From positions 248,001 to 312,000 of the forward strand of contig JAXMGD010000004.1 in NCBI GenBank assembly GCA_046347475.1: a stretch of DNA of 64,000 nt, read 5' to 3'. Shown piece by piece: positions 26,327-35,800 of the stretch. The DNA is from CAMCXE01 sp046347475. Its GTDB lineage: Bacteria > Pseudomonadota > Gammaproteobacteria > Pseudomonadales > Cellvibrionaceae. A model generated the notes under the pieces. It searched no databases. It saw only the letters and a program-made list of their open reading frames with translations, and was not told the origin of the DNA. The first letter of the stretch is position 1. Every line of letters begins with the position of its first letter. A program made the translations under genes and the position numbers.

Positions 26327-27507
26327 AATTTCTGCTTGTTCTTGGGTGCATTATTGTTGCCCTCACTCGATCGCACTTGGCACACAGCGGTGAATTAATT
26401 GATTTTGGTGAACCCAATGCGCCCTCGCTCTGGCAACAATTTCGCGACTTAGAAGCAGGTAAATTTCGCCAAGCCCTGCGCATTATGCAAATTGGTGACT
26501 CCCACACTGCGGGGGATTATTTTACCGGCCAATTGCGCAATCGCTTGCATGCACGCTATGGCGACGCTGGGGTGGGCTGGATTCCGCCCGGCAATATTAC
26601 CAACCAACGCTCAGCCGCATTTCGCTTAACCAGCAAAGGCAAATGGGATTTATTGGACAGTAAAATGCCCGCGCAAAATGGCATTTTTCCCTTAGGCGGC
26701 CTGGTTAATATCACTCAAACCAATGCCAGCGCTGAATTTACCGCAAAGGACCCACTCAAAGAGGGCCGCTGGTTAATGCATGTTTGGCTACAGGGGAAAC
26801 AACCTTGGCGCCTGCACTTAAATGACGGCAGTTTGATGCATTTAAGTCCTAAGCGGGATAAATTCACGCCCTGGAGTTTATTAAGCGTTGAAACACACAG
26901 CCAGGCTGTGAGCGCTTTTTCCCTGGAAGGCCCCGCCAACTCCGCCATGGGCGGTTTATTTTTAGATCGCGATTCAGCAGGTATTACGCTGGATGCCATG
27001 GGTATTAATGGCGCAAAGGGCAATGTAATTGGCCGCTGGGACAGCCAAACCCTGCGCAAACAAATGCAATGGCGCAAACCGAAATTAATTATTTTGGCTT
27101 ACGGCACCAATGAAGCCTTTGATTTGAAGTTTGAGCCCATCGAATTTGCCCAAACCCTAAGGGATAATATTCGCAGCCTCAGATTTTTAGCACCCGGCGC
27201 GGCCATTTTAATTATTGGCGCGCCCGCCAGCGCAAAAAATTCGGCCCCCAATCTCCTCACCAGCTGCCCACAAGGAGTAGCCAAAGGATTACCCAGCGTC
27301 GTTAACGTGCAAAAACGCGTGGCTCAAGAAGAGAAAACGCTCTACTGGGATTGGGCGGGTTTTATGGGCGGCATTTGTGCAGCACCCCACTGGGCACAGT
27401 TATCACCGCCATTAATGGGGAAGGATTTAATTCATTTATCTAAAGAGGGTTACGAAGCCAGTGCCGATGATTTATTCGGCGCACTACAGGCAAAAATTCG
27501 CCTTTAA
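26323..27507 (+). CDS. ape1: Ape1-like peptidoglycan O-acetylesterase (SGNH, CBM35-type insert)
   Basis: 394 residues. A signal peptide (MKFLLVLGCIIVALTRS) precedes the SGNH domain: Ser60 in IGDSHTAGDYFTGQLR and the conserved GVGWIPPGN loop. About 130 residues (roughly 95-230) are inserted before block III (AYGTNEAFD), which fits the CBM35-like domain of Neisseria Ape1. The catalytic pair is Asp368/His371 in KDLIHLSKEGY; Neisseria Ape1 uses an equivalent Asp/His a few residues from its C terminus. It would remove O-acetyl groups from MurNAc in the periplasm. The start overlaps the patB stop. Confidence 0.75.
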   Translation: MKFLLVLGCIIVALTRSHLAHSGELIDFGEPNAPSLWQQFRDLEAGKFRQALRIMQIGDSHTAGDYFTGQLRNRLHARYGDAGVGWIPPGNITNQRSAAFRLTSKGKWDLLDSKMPAQNGIFPLGGLVNITQTNASAEFTAKDPLKEGRWLMHVWLQGKQPWRLHLNDGSLMHLSPKRDKFTPWSLLSVETHSQAVSAFSLEGPANSAMGGLFLDRDSAGITLDAMGINGAKGNVIGRWDSQTLRKQMQWRKPKLIILAYGTNEAFDLKFEPIEFAQTLRDNIRSLRFLAPGAAILIIGAPASAKNSAPNLLTSCPQGVAKGLPSVVNVQKRVAQEEKTLYWDWAGFMGGICAAPHWAQLSPPLMGKDLIHLSKEGYEASADDLFGALQAKIRL

Positions 27508-27640
27508 TCAAACCAGCCACTTGCTATCAATATGGGCTAAAAGTTTAGTTGCCATTTTAGCTCCGAGTGAATGGCTCAGCGCCCCGAAAAGAATAGCGTC
27601 AGAACAAACGCTATGTAGTTCAATGAGCCGTTAAAATACC

Positions 27641-28783
27641 CTACTGGGGCACAAACACCAAATCATAGAGCACCTGCTCCCGATACCCGCAAATAACCGG
27701 TATAAGTCCTTGCCACTGTTTGTCCAACGCTCTATCACCGCTATCAATTAATAACGTGCCCCTGGCAACACTGGCGAGCTTTTCTCTGGTGGCTATCGGG
27801 TGTAGTGCACTGCGGCCAATTATTTTTAATAAATCAGCAGACAACTGCTGATTACCGCGGCCAATAATATACCCTTGCCCACCGATGACCGTTAACAATA
27901 CCCAAGGGTCAGAAGCCGCGCTGAGCAAGGCTGATAATTGCTGAGCATTTGCATCAAGCGCTAAACATTGTTTTTTAGCAAATACATCAAACCCCAGCAG
28001 GCTAAACGGCAAATCCATCGCCATCTGAATATCCGCCATAGTCTTACCTGGGCCAAACACGATTGTGGCCTCATCCGGTATTAACTCGGTTAAATAGGCA
28101 GCAATGTCGGCGACCACTAATTCCTCAGCCACCATGCCCCCCTGCTTAATACTTTGCACAAAGCGTCCATCATAGGGCACCTGCATAGTGCCTAAAAATC
28201 GGCTTTTCACCTGCTGCCGTTGCAATGCCACTTCATCCAAATCGCGCACCTGAGCCGACTCGACATGCAATAATTCTCCATGTGCTAACGCCGCCACCAA
28301 CTGGCCCGCTGCGGTTGGATTAATAGCAAAAACGCCGGATTGAATTTTTACACCTGCAGGAATACCCAACACCACCTGCGCAGGGTGTAGATGCGCAATC
28401 ACCTGGGCCACATCAGCAGCTGTTCCGTCCCCGCCGGCAAATACAATTAAGTCGAATTTTTTACGGCAATACTCGGCCACCACAGCCTGCGTATCTGACG
28501 CAGAGGGAATAGCGGCGACTTGAGTTTCAGTCCTATGAAATGCAACCCCCATAGACTGCAAAACATCGGCCCCCATCAGGCCGTTGGGCGCCCACCACTG
28601 AATATTATGTGCCGCAGGGCCGAGCGCCAAATAAAAATCAGTCACGCGTTTAAGAGCGTGCAGGTTGCGATTATTGGCCGCTATATATTCAGCTGGTAAT
28701 AAATTATCGCTACCCTTTTGCGCCAAAGGGCCGCCCAATCCGGCTAGGGGATTGATCACCAAGCCTACAACCAACTGACGCAT
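27641..28783 (-). CDS. NAD-kinase-like protein
   Basis: 380 residues. It begins VVGLVINPLAGLGG and has the kinase signature FAGGDGTAADVAQVI, the GGDGT motif that binds nucleotide in the NAD kinase/diacylglycerol kinase fold. It is longer than standard NAD kinase (about 290 residues) and belongs to the ATP-NAD kinase-like branch of unproven activity. The ATG overlaps the pdxB stop by one base (TAATG), so the two are coupled. A role with pyridine or vitamin B6 metabolism is possible but not shown. A canonical nadK is expected elsewhere. Confidence 0.75.
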   Translation of the reverse strand: MRQLVVGLVINPLAGLGGPLAQKGSDNLLPAEYIAANNRNLHALKRVTDFYLALGPAAHNIQWWAPNGLMGADVLQSMGVAFHRTETQVAAIPSASDTQAVVAEYCRKKFDLIVFAGGDGTAADVAQVIAHLHPAQVVLGIPAGVKIQSGVFAINPTAAGQLVAALAHGELLHVESAQVRDLDEVALQRQQVKSRFLGTMQVPYDGRFVQSIKQGGMVAEELVVADIAAYLTELIPDEATIVFGPGKTMADIQMAMDLPFSLLGFDVFAKKQCLALDANAQQLSALLSAASDPWVLLTVIGGQGYIIGRGNQQLSADLLKIIGRSALHPIATREKLASVARGTLLIDSGDRALDKQWQGLIPVICGYREQVLYDLVFVPQ

Positions 28784-29889
28784 TAGACGGCAAAACCTAA
28801 TGCGCGTAGCGTGTGTAAAAACGGTGATTGTGGGGATACTAAATAATGCGACAACTCGCGTCGCTTAGGATAATTTTTACGTAATTGATCAAAACCCACC
28901 CGCGATGTACCCTCCGATTTAACCAACGATCGCAGCTGGTCGTCATCCCGCGCCACGTCATAAATAGACAACAAGGATGAGTTCATATCGGTAAAATTAA
29001 GACACTCTCGCTCACCCATGGCAGAGACCATAACCTGTGCTTCGTGCGCATTTAAAAAAGCGGCATCCATACCTAAAAAATTGCCTAATGCACGGTGAAT
29101 CATCAAGGAGCCATTGACTCGGCCTTCATAACTGTAACCGGCAATATGGGGCGTGCCTAATGCGACATAATCCATGAGGGGCGCCAAAATATCAGGCTCC
29201 CCTTCCCAAACATCCAATACCGCAGTTAAATCTTGCCCCCGCTGCAAACACCTTAATAGGGCCTGATTATCAATTACCTCGCCACGTCCAGCATTCAGCA
29301 GTAAAGCGCCTGGCTTTAGTCGGCGCACATTAGTCTCATCGAATAAATGCAAAGTGGGGGCCGCGCCGCTGCGCGTTAGGGGTGTATGCACACAAATAAT
29401 ATCGCAGGCCAATAATTCATCCCATGCAACCCAACGCACATCGTTTTGCTGCTTAAAAGGATCAAACGCGCATACGTTCACGCCCGCTGCATCTAAAACA
29501 CGATACAACCTGCCGCCCACATTGCCACACCCAACGATACCGATTTTAGCTTGGTGCCAATGGGGGCGCACCCGCGCCAAAGCGCTGAGTACATATTGCA
29601 CCACGCCACCGGCATTGCACCCTGGCGCACTCGCAGTGGCAATACCGCGCTGGGCCAGGTACGCGGAGTCCAAATGATCAACACCGATCGTACACGTACC
29701 CACAAATTTCACAGCACTGCCACTTAATAATTCCGCATTTACCTTGGTGACTGATCGCACCAATAAAATATCGGCCGCGGCTAAATCACTGGCGCGCATA
29801 GCACGTCCGGGTAACGCAGTAATACAGCCAAAATGACCAAAGAATTCGTTTAAAAATGGGATATTTTCATCCGCCACTATATGCAACAT
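28783..29889 (-). CDS. pdxB: Erythronate-4-phosphate dehydrogenase
   Basis: 368 residues, the usual PdxB length. It shows VADENIPFLNEFFG at the N terminus, GTCTIGVDHLD, and the Rossmann motif GIVGCGNVGGRLYR, followed by NAGRGEVIDNQALL and the catalytic-region TPHIAGYSYEGR. The C-terminal PdxB-specific domain ends the protein. It oxidises 4-phosphoerythronate in PLP synthesis. It is two bases from epmC upstream and overlaps the NAD-kinase-like gene downstream, giving an epmC-pdxB-kinase operon. Confidence 0.93.
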   Translation of the reverse strand: MLHIVADENIPFLNEFFGHFGCITALPGRAMRASDLAAADILLVRSVTKVNAELLSGSAVKFVGTCTIGVDHLDSAYLAQRGIATASAPGCNAGGVVQYVLSALARVRPHWHQAKIGIVGCGNVGGRLYRVLDAAGVNVCAFDPFKQQNDVRWVAWDELLACDIICVHTPLTRSGAAPTLHLFDETNVRRLKPGALLLNAGRGEVIDNQALLRCLQRGQDLTAVLDVWEGEPDILAPLMDYVALGTPHIAGYSYEGRVNGSLMIHRALGNFLGMDAAFLNAHEAQVMVSAMGERECLNFTDMNSSLLSIYDVARDDDQLRSLVKSEGTSRVGFDQLRKNYPKRRELSHYLVSPQSPFLHTLRALGFAV

Positions 29890-29891
29890 AT

Positions 29892-30443
29892 CTACTCGCC
29901 CAACAATTCATAACGATAGTGCCGATGATTTAAAACATCCGACACCTGAAATAAATGACTTAATGCCTTTACCCATTGCCCTGCCCGCAAGGGCAACCCG
30001 GCACTACAATAGTTTTGCGCCTGCTGAGCTACAGCCTGCTTAAACGCAACGCTTGCACCTATTCCTTGAGATAAATTGTCTGCACTCACGCGAAATCGCA
30101 TTCCGGCCGCCACGGAAAAAATCCACTCCAGGGCCTGCGGTTTGACTTCCACCTGCTCAAATTGGCTCTGCTGCTGCAGAGTTCGTCCGTCCGGGGCGTA
30201 CCAATAACCAAAATCAACCAATCTTCGTCGCTCTGCGCCTGCAACACACCAATGTGCAATTTCGTGCATTGCTGATGCGCAATAATCGCGGGTGAAATGA
30301 ATTTCGTTATGCTGGCGAGCATCCCCAGAGGGAAAATAAATTGGCTCTTCTGCCCCACCCTGCAAACGAGTGTGCGCTGAGGGTATAAATAATTCATTGA
30401 ATAGCTGGATTAAAATCTCGCTGCACATTTCAGGCACTGCCAT
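29892..30443 (-). CDS. epmC: Elongation factor P hydroxylase EpmC (YfcM)
   Basis: 183 residues from the ATG at 30443, matching E. coli YfcM length. Diagnostic blocks are HEIAHWCVAGAERRRLVDFGYWYAPDGR (with metal-binding HExxH) and FEQVEVKPQALEWIFSVAAG. YfcM hydroxylates the beta-lysyl group on Lys34 of EF-P in the last step of that modification. An ATG at 30491 would add 16 residues with no homologue counterpart, so the shorter start is preferred. The EF-P, EpmA and EpmB genes are not in this window. It precedes pdxB by two bases. Confidence 0.85.
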   Translation of the reverse strand: MAVPEMCSEILIQLFNELFIPSAHTRLQGGAEEPIYFPSGDARQHNEIHFTRDYCASAMHEIAHWCVAGAERRRLVDFGYWYAPDGRTLQQQSQFEQVEVKPQALEWIFSVAAGMRFRVSADNLSQGIGASVAFKQAVAQQAQNYCSAGLPLRAGQWVKALSHLFQVSDVLNHRHYRYELLGE

Positions 30444-30602
30444 CTGGGGTGCCCCAATTGAATTTTCGCCTGACTGCAATTTTCTCTCCATATACAAGCG
30501 GGTTCAGAACAAACCCACCAACGTAAAAGTTCTCAACAAGGAGTGGTTTAAATTACGCACCTGGCATCAAAGCCGCTTAAAATTTTTTTGTTGCCACAGG
30601 TG

Positions 30603-30704
30603 TTGAATTAAGCGCTTTGTGCATATACTGTAAGTACTGATGGTACCTTACCATTCTGCCAGCGGGCGGCCCTTCGCCTGCATTTTTTTTGCGGAGGTAG
30701 TATT
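30603..30704 (+). promoter_or_regulatory. Leader with terminator-like hairpin before the ribosome binding site
   Basis: A promoter-like TTGAAT (30603) and TATACT (30624) are 15 bases apart. Next come a 6-bp hairpin (ATGGTA/TACCAT, 30640-30654), then a terminator (30662-30690), and 14 bases later the ATG, with the GGAGG site between. There is no plus-strand gene upstream, as epmC is divergent. So the terminator can act only on this leader, suggesting transcription attenuation. Confidence 0.5.
30662..30690 (+). terminator. Intrinsic-terminator-like hairpin in leader
   Basis: Stem GCGGGCG (30662-30668) pairs with CGCCTGC (30675-30681), seven pairs with one G-U. The loop is GCCCTT, and eight T residues (30683-30690) follow. 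It sits directly before the Shine-Dalgarno sequence of the 30705 gene. Confidence 0.75.
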
Positions 30705-31406
30705 ATGAAGACCTCAAACTCGACTCACAACACCAAAGTGATCGACCTATTCACCCGCAAACCTTACATTCCACTTGAACAGAAACGCATCATCCGTCTA
30801 TCCCTTGAGCTGGATGGGCTTGAAATGCTCTACTCCAACGATACCAACTCCGATCGTCTGTTCAGCCTGAAGATACTCGCTTGGGGCCTAAGGGCGAATG
30901 GTGAAGTTGTCGGCTTGGTACCCTGGCTAAACGATTTAATCCCCTGCTCAGAGATTCACGATCCCGTGCATGGCCATTGGGAGGGGTATTACGACCCCGG
31001 TATAGACGAAATTTTTACCGAACCACCCATGCACAAGGTGATTGAATTAGAAACAGCCGCTGAATATTTTAATTTTCAGTGCGAAACCCCTGACGAAATT
31101 GTGCAGGAGTTGCCGGATACCCTGGGCACTCACGCGGTGTTTTCAGATAGCAAAAATAAAACGCTTATTTTACAGGAAATTATTAGCTGGCGCCTGCACA
31201 GTGACGGCGTGATTTTGGGTATGTTGATAGACCCGGAAAAAGTCCAAAACACGCCCGTACTGCCCGGCGATGACTGTCTTTTCCCGGCGCAAGCAAAGGA
31301 TAATTTCCGGTATTTTTTTCAGCATCATATTGCCAACAAAATCAAATCCGAAGATCCTGAGGCATTAGCGGCCATGTGTTTATTAGTTGAAGATTCGAGC
31401 CGGTAA
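30705..31406 (+). CDS. Uncharacterised protein with internal duplication
   Basis: 233 residues, no signal peptide or membrane segment; not recognised. A strong GGAGG ribosome binding site precedes ATG 30705. Two related halves can be seen: LKILAWGLRANGEVVGLVPW (about residues 51-70) and LQEIISWRLHSDGVILGMLI (about 155-175), each followed by a stretch containing an acidic-cysteine motif (LIPC, DDCLFP). The protein is acidic. It is preceded by an unusual leader with a terminator-like hairpin and followed by a hairpin at 31441. A cytosolic regulatory or scaffold role is possible, but nothing in the sequence proves one. Confidence 0.7.
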   Translation: MKTSNSTHNTKVIDLFTRKPYIPLEQKRIIRLSLELDGLEMLYSNDTNSDRLFSLKILAWGLRANGEVVGLVPWLNDLIPCSEIHDPVHGHWEGYYDPGIDEIFTEPPMHKVIELETAAEYFNFQCETPDEIVQELPDTLGTHAVFSDSKNKTLILQEIISWRLHSDGVILGMLIDPEKVQNTPVLPGDDCLFPAQAKDNFRYFFQHHIANKIKSEDPEALAAMCLLVEDSSR

Positions 31407-31737
31407 GTCTTCAATCAATCGGATAACGCTAGCCAAGTGCAACCACACGTCCTCGCAAGAACACAAAACGGCGCGTATGTGTGGTTTTGAATATTTAGTC
31501 AATTTAGCTAATCACCAAACAAACCTATAAATAGGCAAAATGGTCGTTTTAATTCGGCTGTTTTTCTTTTTTTGCCGTTTAAGTTTTTCGGTGGGCGAGC
31601 CAACCTTTTACACACCCTGGGGCTAGCTACCATGGTGTTGCAATGCTGGCAACCATAGAATCAAAGCCCAAACCACCTCTTGGTAGGACGCCGCAAGTTA
31701 GCGAAACAAAGGTTATTCGCCTGCAAAATTAATCGCT
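31407..31737. other. 331-bp gap between the 30705 gene and tusA
   Basis: Contains a hairpin near its start (31441-31488) that probably ends the upstream transcript. The remaining bases show no gene; the plus-strand frame beginning at 31680 lies over the tusA 3' end. Confidence 0.6.
31441..31488 (+). terminator. Probable terminator of the 30705 gene
   Basis: AACCACAC (31441) pairs with GTGTGGTT (31479-31486), and a further TT follows, making TTTT in total. The loop is long (about 30 bases) and may pair within itself (ACG/CGT). Position, 35 bp after the stop, fits a terminator. Confidence 0.45.
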
Positions 31738-31974
31738 TTATTTTTTGCAAATCCAATATTCAAACCAATGCGCATCTGCGCGCGTCTTTACTAATTCATG
31801 CCCAAGAAAATGACAGAACTTGGGGATATCGCGCTCGGTGGATGGATCCGTGGCGCGCACATGGACTACCTCACCCACCTGGGCTTTGCGCACCAAACCG
31901 TGTAGTAACATTACAGGCTCCGGGCAATAAAGGCCTTCAGCATCTAAAAAATACTGTGCGATTGGATCGCTCAT
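31738..31974 (-). CDS. tusA: Sulfurtransferase TusA
   Basis: 78 residues. The conserved sulfur-transfer motif is intact: DAEGLYCPEPVMLLH with Cys in the CPxP loop. The fold continues as VGEVVHVRATDPSTERDIPKFCHFLGHELV. The protein passes sulfur from IscS toward tRNA thiolation and other acceptors. The ATG at 31974 has a GGAG site five bases upstream; the longer reading frame to 31989 is not needed. The TusBCD proteins are not encoded nearby. yheU follows upstream on the same strand after 126 bp. Confidence 0.9.
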   Translation of the reverse strand: MSDPIAQYFLDAEGLYCPEPVMLLHGLVRKAQVGEVVHVRATDPSTERDIPKFCHFLGHELVKTRADAHWFEYWICKK

Positions 31975-32100
31975 AACCACTCCAGTCAATGTATGGACTC
32001 CACCAGCAATATGCGGCAGGTTTTTATAGGATGTTTAGCGCAACACCCAGCAAGGCTTTGCGCTCTGGGACGTTCAAACCGGCGTACACAGGCAAAAATG

Positions 32101-32349
32101 TCAAAGCCCCATGGCCTTGGCATCCGAAGCGCTAAGCAGTAGAACGGTTTCATCCTGAGGAAAAAACACTAATTTAGCCTCGCCGCGTTTTAACTGCAGA
32201 GTTATTAGCTGGACTCGGGCAGCCAGTGACAGCTCAGTCTCGCCGTAATCGGTGCCATCTCGGGTGGCAAAATCTTCTAACATGCGCTGGAGGGTTTCGG
32301 CCTCCAGCAGGGTATGGGGAATTAAAACAGGCATAGCCGTCTGGCTCAT
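32101..32349 (-). CDS. YheU-family protein
   Basis: 82 residues from the ATG at 32349; a start at 32334 (MPVLIPHTLL) would match E. coli YheU length better. The core LQRMLEDFATRDGTDYGE, LITLQLKRGEAKLVFF and ETVLLL aligns with YheU/UPF0270, a small cytosolic family of unknown function. No signal peptide is seen. tusA lies 126 bp downstream. Confidence in the family is high, in the start moderate, and there is no functional assignment. Confidence 0.8.
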   Translation of the reverse strand: MSQTAMPVLIPHTLLEAETLQRMLEDFATRDGTDYGETELSLAARVQLITLQLKRGEAKLVFFPQDETVLLLSASDAKAMGL

Positions 32350-32861
32350 CACAACACACCAAAATCAATCATAAACCCAGCTACCAATAAGGTACTCAAG
32401 CAAGTCTCCACTCAATCGGGCCTGTTGTGATAAAAATTACAGATGGGGCAAGGGCCATGAATAACACCTCAACAATCGGTAAACACCCCGATGTGGCGAG
32501 TCCAATTTAGATAACTCGCACATCCAAGCACACTAAATACCCGCCTTAAAATGGATTGTATTATTCGGCGTGGACCTAACACACGCATGCATATGCGCGC
32601 CAAAATCAGCCAATAAACCGAGGTTATTGAGGCAAACAGGCAATTAAGGGTTGTAACGAAACCCGCAACTTATGACAATATGGTGTCAGAATTTCTTTGC
32701 CATAGCCAACTCTTCTAAGGCTTCACCTATTTAATCAGGATTCGTGACATGGGTATCAAAACCATCATCCGTGTTTGGCGAAGCGGCCTTTGCCTTCATA
32801 GGCTTACCATGAGCCAGCCGCGCGCTGGTTCAGTAGGTTGGTTTTACTGCTGAGGCTGTAT
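32350..32861. other. 512-bp gap upstream of the DUF1588 lipoprotein
   Basis: No gene visible. It contains a long inverted repeat at 32490-32524 (GATGTGGCGAGT with ACTCGCACATC, one bulge), which lacks a T-tract. Nearer the lipoprotein lies a short stem, CCAGC/GCTGG at about 32816-32830. No promoter could be assigned. Confidence 0.5.
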
Positions 32862-35800
32862 ATGAAGCGTTTATTATTGCTACCCTGTTTTATCGGGCTC
32901 ATTAGTTGCGGCCAAGGTAGCGAATCCTCCAGCAGACCTAACACGAGTGCGGCCGCCGAAGTCGTCACACCCGTGGTCGCTACCTCATCCTCCAGTTCGT
33001 CGAGCAGCAGCTCATCAAGCAGCGGCACAGTACTGGCCAACAACCGCTCCGGCAGTTCGTCGAGCTCAAGCAGCTCATCCAGTTCGAGCACTTCGTCCAG
33101 CTCAAGCAGTTCTTCAAGTTCAAGCAGCTCGTCGAGTTCAACAAGTTCTAGCTCAGGCGCGCCGCGAGCCTCAAGCTCTAGCAGTTCATCCAGCTCTACC
33201 TCGTCCAGCTCCAGTAGCACGTCAAGTTCGAGTAGCTCTTCAAGCTCCAGCAGCTCCTCTTCATCCAGCAGCTCCTCGTCCTCCAGCTCCAGCAGCTCGT
33301 CATCGGGGATCACGTTAGCAACCCAAGTGCATCAAGATGTGATTCAAGGTATTTGCGTGGCATGCCATAAGCCCAATGGCGCTGCAAAAGCTACCGATCT
33401 TGTTTTCACCCCAGGCAACGCAGGTGTTGAGACGGCAAACCTCGCTACTTTGAATACTTTTGTGCTGAATGAATCAGCCCTGCGCGTACTGAATAAGGTG
33501 AAAGGCCTCGACAACCACGGCGGTCAAGAAGTCCTGGCCCCATCGGACCCTGAGTATGTGTCCCTAGCAAACTATTTAGGGGATCTCAGTGGGCAAAACC
33601 TAACCGCCTATGCGGAGGTTAAAAGCACCCTAGCACTTGAATCCCCCGATGCGACTTATCGCCGCGCCGCACTCTTATTAACGGGCAAAATTCCCAGCAG
33701 CCAAAAACTCAGCGCCTTGCGTCAAGCCAGCGACGACACCCTGCGCGCAGAGTTAAGCAATTTATTGCTGGACCCAGGCTTTAAAGAATTCATCAAGCGC
33801 GGCGCCAATGATCAGCTATTGGTACGCAGCATTCTAGTTACCAAGAATTATCTCGATGATCTCATTTTTTATTATCCGGTGTTTTATCAAAAATTTCAGA
33901 CCATCGACCCGACAACTCAATTAGAAAAATCAGATTATGCCTATGGCGATGCGGTGCTAAATGAAGTTGCCGAAGCACCGCTTGAGTTGATTGCCCATGT
34001 AGTGGCAAACAATTTTCCTTATACCGAAGTCATCACCGCCCCCTATACCATGGTGAGCGCAAAAACGGCCGAGATCTATAAAACCGGTTTAACCCCCGCT
34101 GACGGCACTTTTGTGCCAGCAATTAACCATGGCCAACATGTTTCCACCGGCGGGCGCCAACCGAAATACGATTGGACCGCCTCGCAAGAGATTGAAATAC
34201 CCCACGCGGGTGTTTTATCGGAACCGGCTTTTTTACAGCAATATCCAACCACTGCAACCAATCGCAACCGCGCTCGAGCCCGCTGGACCTATCAGCACTT
34301 CCTCGGCGTTGACATAGAAAATTCTGCCGCTCGCACCATTGATGCCGCAGCGCTCTCAGACAACGATAATCCAACGTTAAACAACCCTGCCTGCACTGTG
34401 TGTCACACACGTTTGGATCCACTAGCAGGTGCATTTCAGCATTTTGGTGAGCGCGGCACCTTTCACGACCAGCCGCTAGGCCTGAACGCGCTAGATAATA
34501 ATTATCGGCGCTCCAAACTGTTCAAAACCGGGGATACTTGGTATCGCGACATGCGACTGCCCGGATTTGAGCAGGTGTTGACTCAGGACCCACTCAATTC
34601 ATTACATGAAGCTGCTGACTTAATTGCTAAAGATCCTCGTTTTGCCGCAGGCACGGTTAAATTTTGGTGGCCCGCATTATTTGGTGAACCCCTACTGGAT
34701 GACAACCTTAGCGCTGCTCAATACGACGCAAAATTAACCACACTGAATTATTTTGCCGATTTTTTCACGGCCAATCATTTTGCGCTTAAACCACTACTGG
34801 TTGAAATGTTAATGAGTGATTGGTTTAGGGGCAAAGCTCCTTCAGCCGAAGCTACAGAAAGCCCTGCAACCTATACCGGCGGCAAGCGCCTGTTAACACC
34901 CGAAGAACTCTACAATAAAACCTTAGATTTAACGGGCGTTGCCGACGCCAATTTACTCAAAGGCTTTCGCTTAAGTTTCGGCGGTATAGATTCAGTCAGC
35001 GCAACAAAACGCCAACGTGATTTAAGCCATATTATGTTGCGCGTCGTTGAGCGGCACGCACTCTCCAAAAGCTGCACTATAGTAGCAACGGAATTTAACA
35101 AGCCCAAAGAAGAGCGCAAATTATTTAACCTGGTAGAGCGCCAATCGCTACCCACCAGCGGTTATCAAAGTGTGGAAGTGTTTGAGCAAACAAGCGCCCG
35201 CGATCTCGCCTGGTCAATTCCCGTCGTGGCAGTGCCCGGTCAAAAAATTAACTTTGTCGCCACACAAACCAAATCGGTGCAGACCGATGCCGTTCTCGAT
35301 ACCGTCACATTAAATCAATTACAAATAATCAAACCCGACGGTAGCGTTTTGGTAAGTGGTCTAACAGGCGATCTTTACACTCAATATGATTGGATCAACG
35401 GCAATCCGTTGGGCAATAAAACCCTACCGTTTAATATCCGAAGATCCAACGCATTGCGGATCGATATACCTGTGGATCAAACAGGCGTCTGGCAAATTAA
35501 ACTTAACGCCAAGGCCCAGACAGCTAAAAACCAATTAGAAATTAGCCTAGCGCCTTCTATCCTGGTTGCTAACGCTAGCGATTCCACTAGCCAGAATTTC
35601 CGCGCGCAAATAGCGGTTTTGCTTGAACGGTTCCATGGCAAAGCGCTATCACCAGACTCAGAGGAAGTAATTCGTTACACCGAATTATTTTTACAATTAA
35701 GACAAAACAAAATTGACCGTAAAACCGGCACTTCTCTGACCGAAACTAACGTTGCCTGTGACTATAATTCCAACGGTGTTCCATGGAATCAGTGGGCTGC

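Noticed and set aside
32804..33313. Minus-strand frame rich in Glu and Leu
   Set aside because: It is the reverse complement of the serine linker in the lipoprotein; repeated serine codons give open frames on both strands. It has no start or family support.
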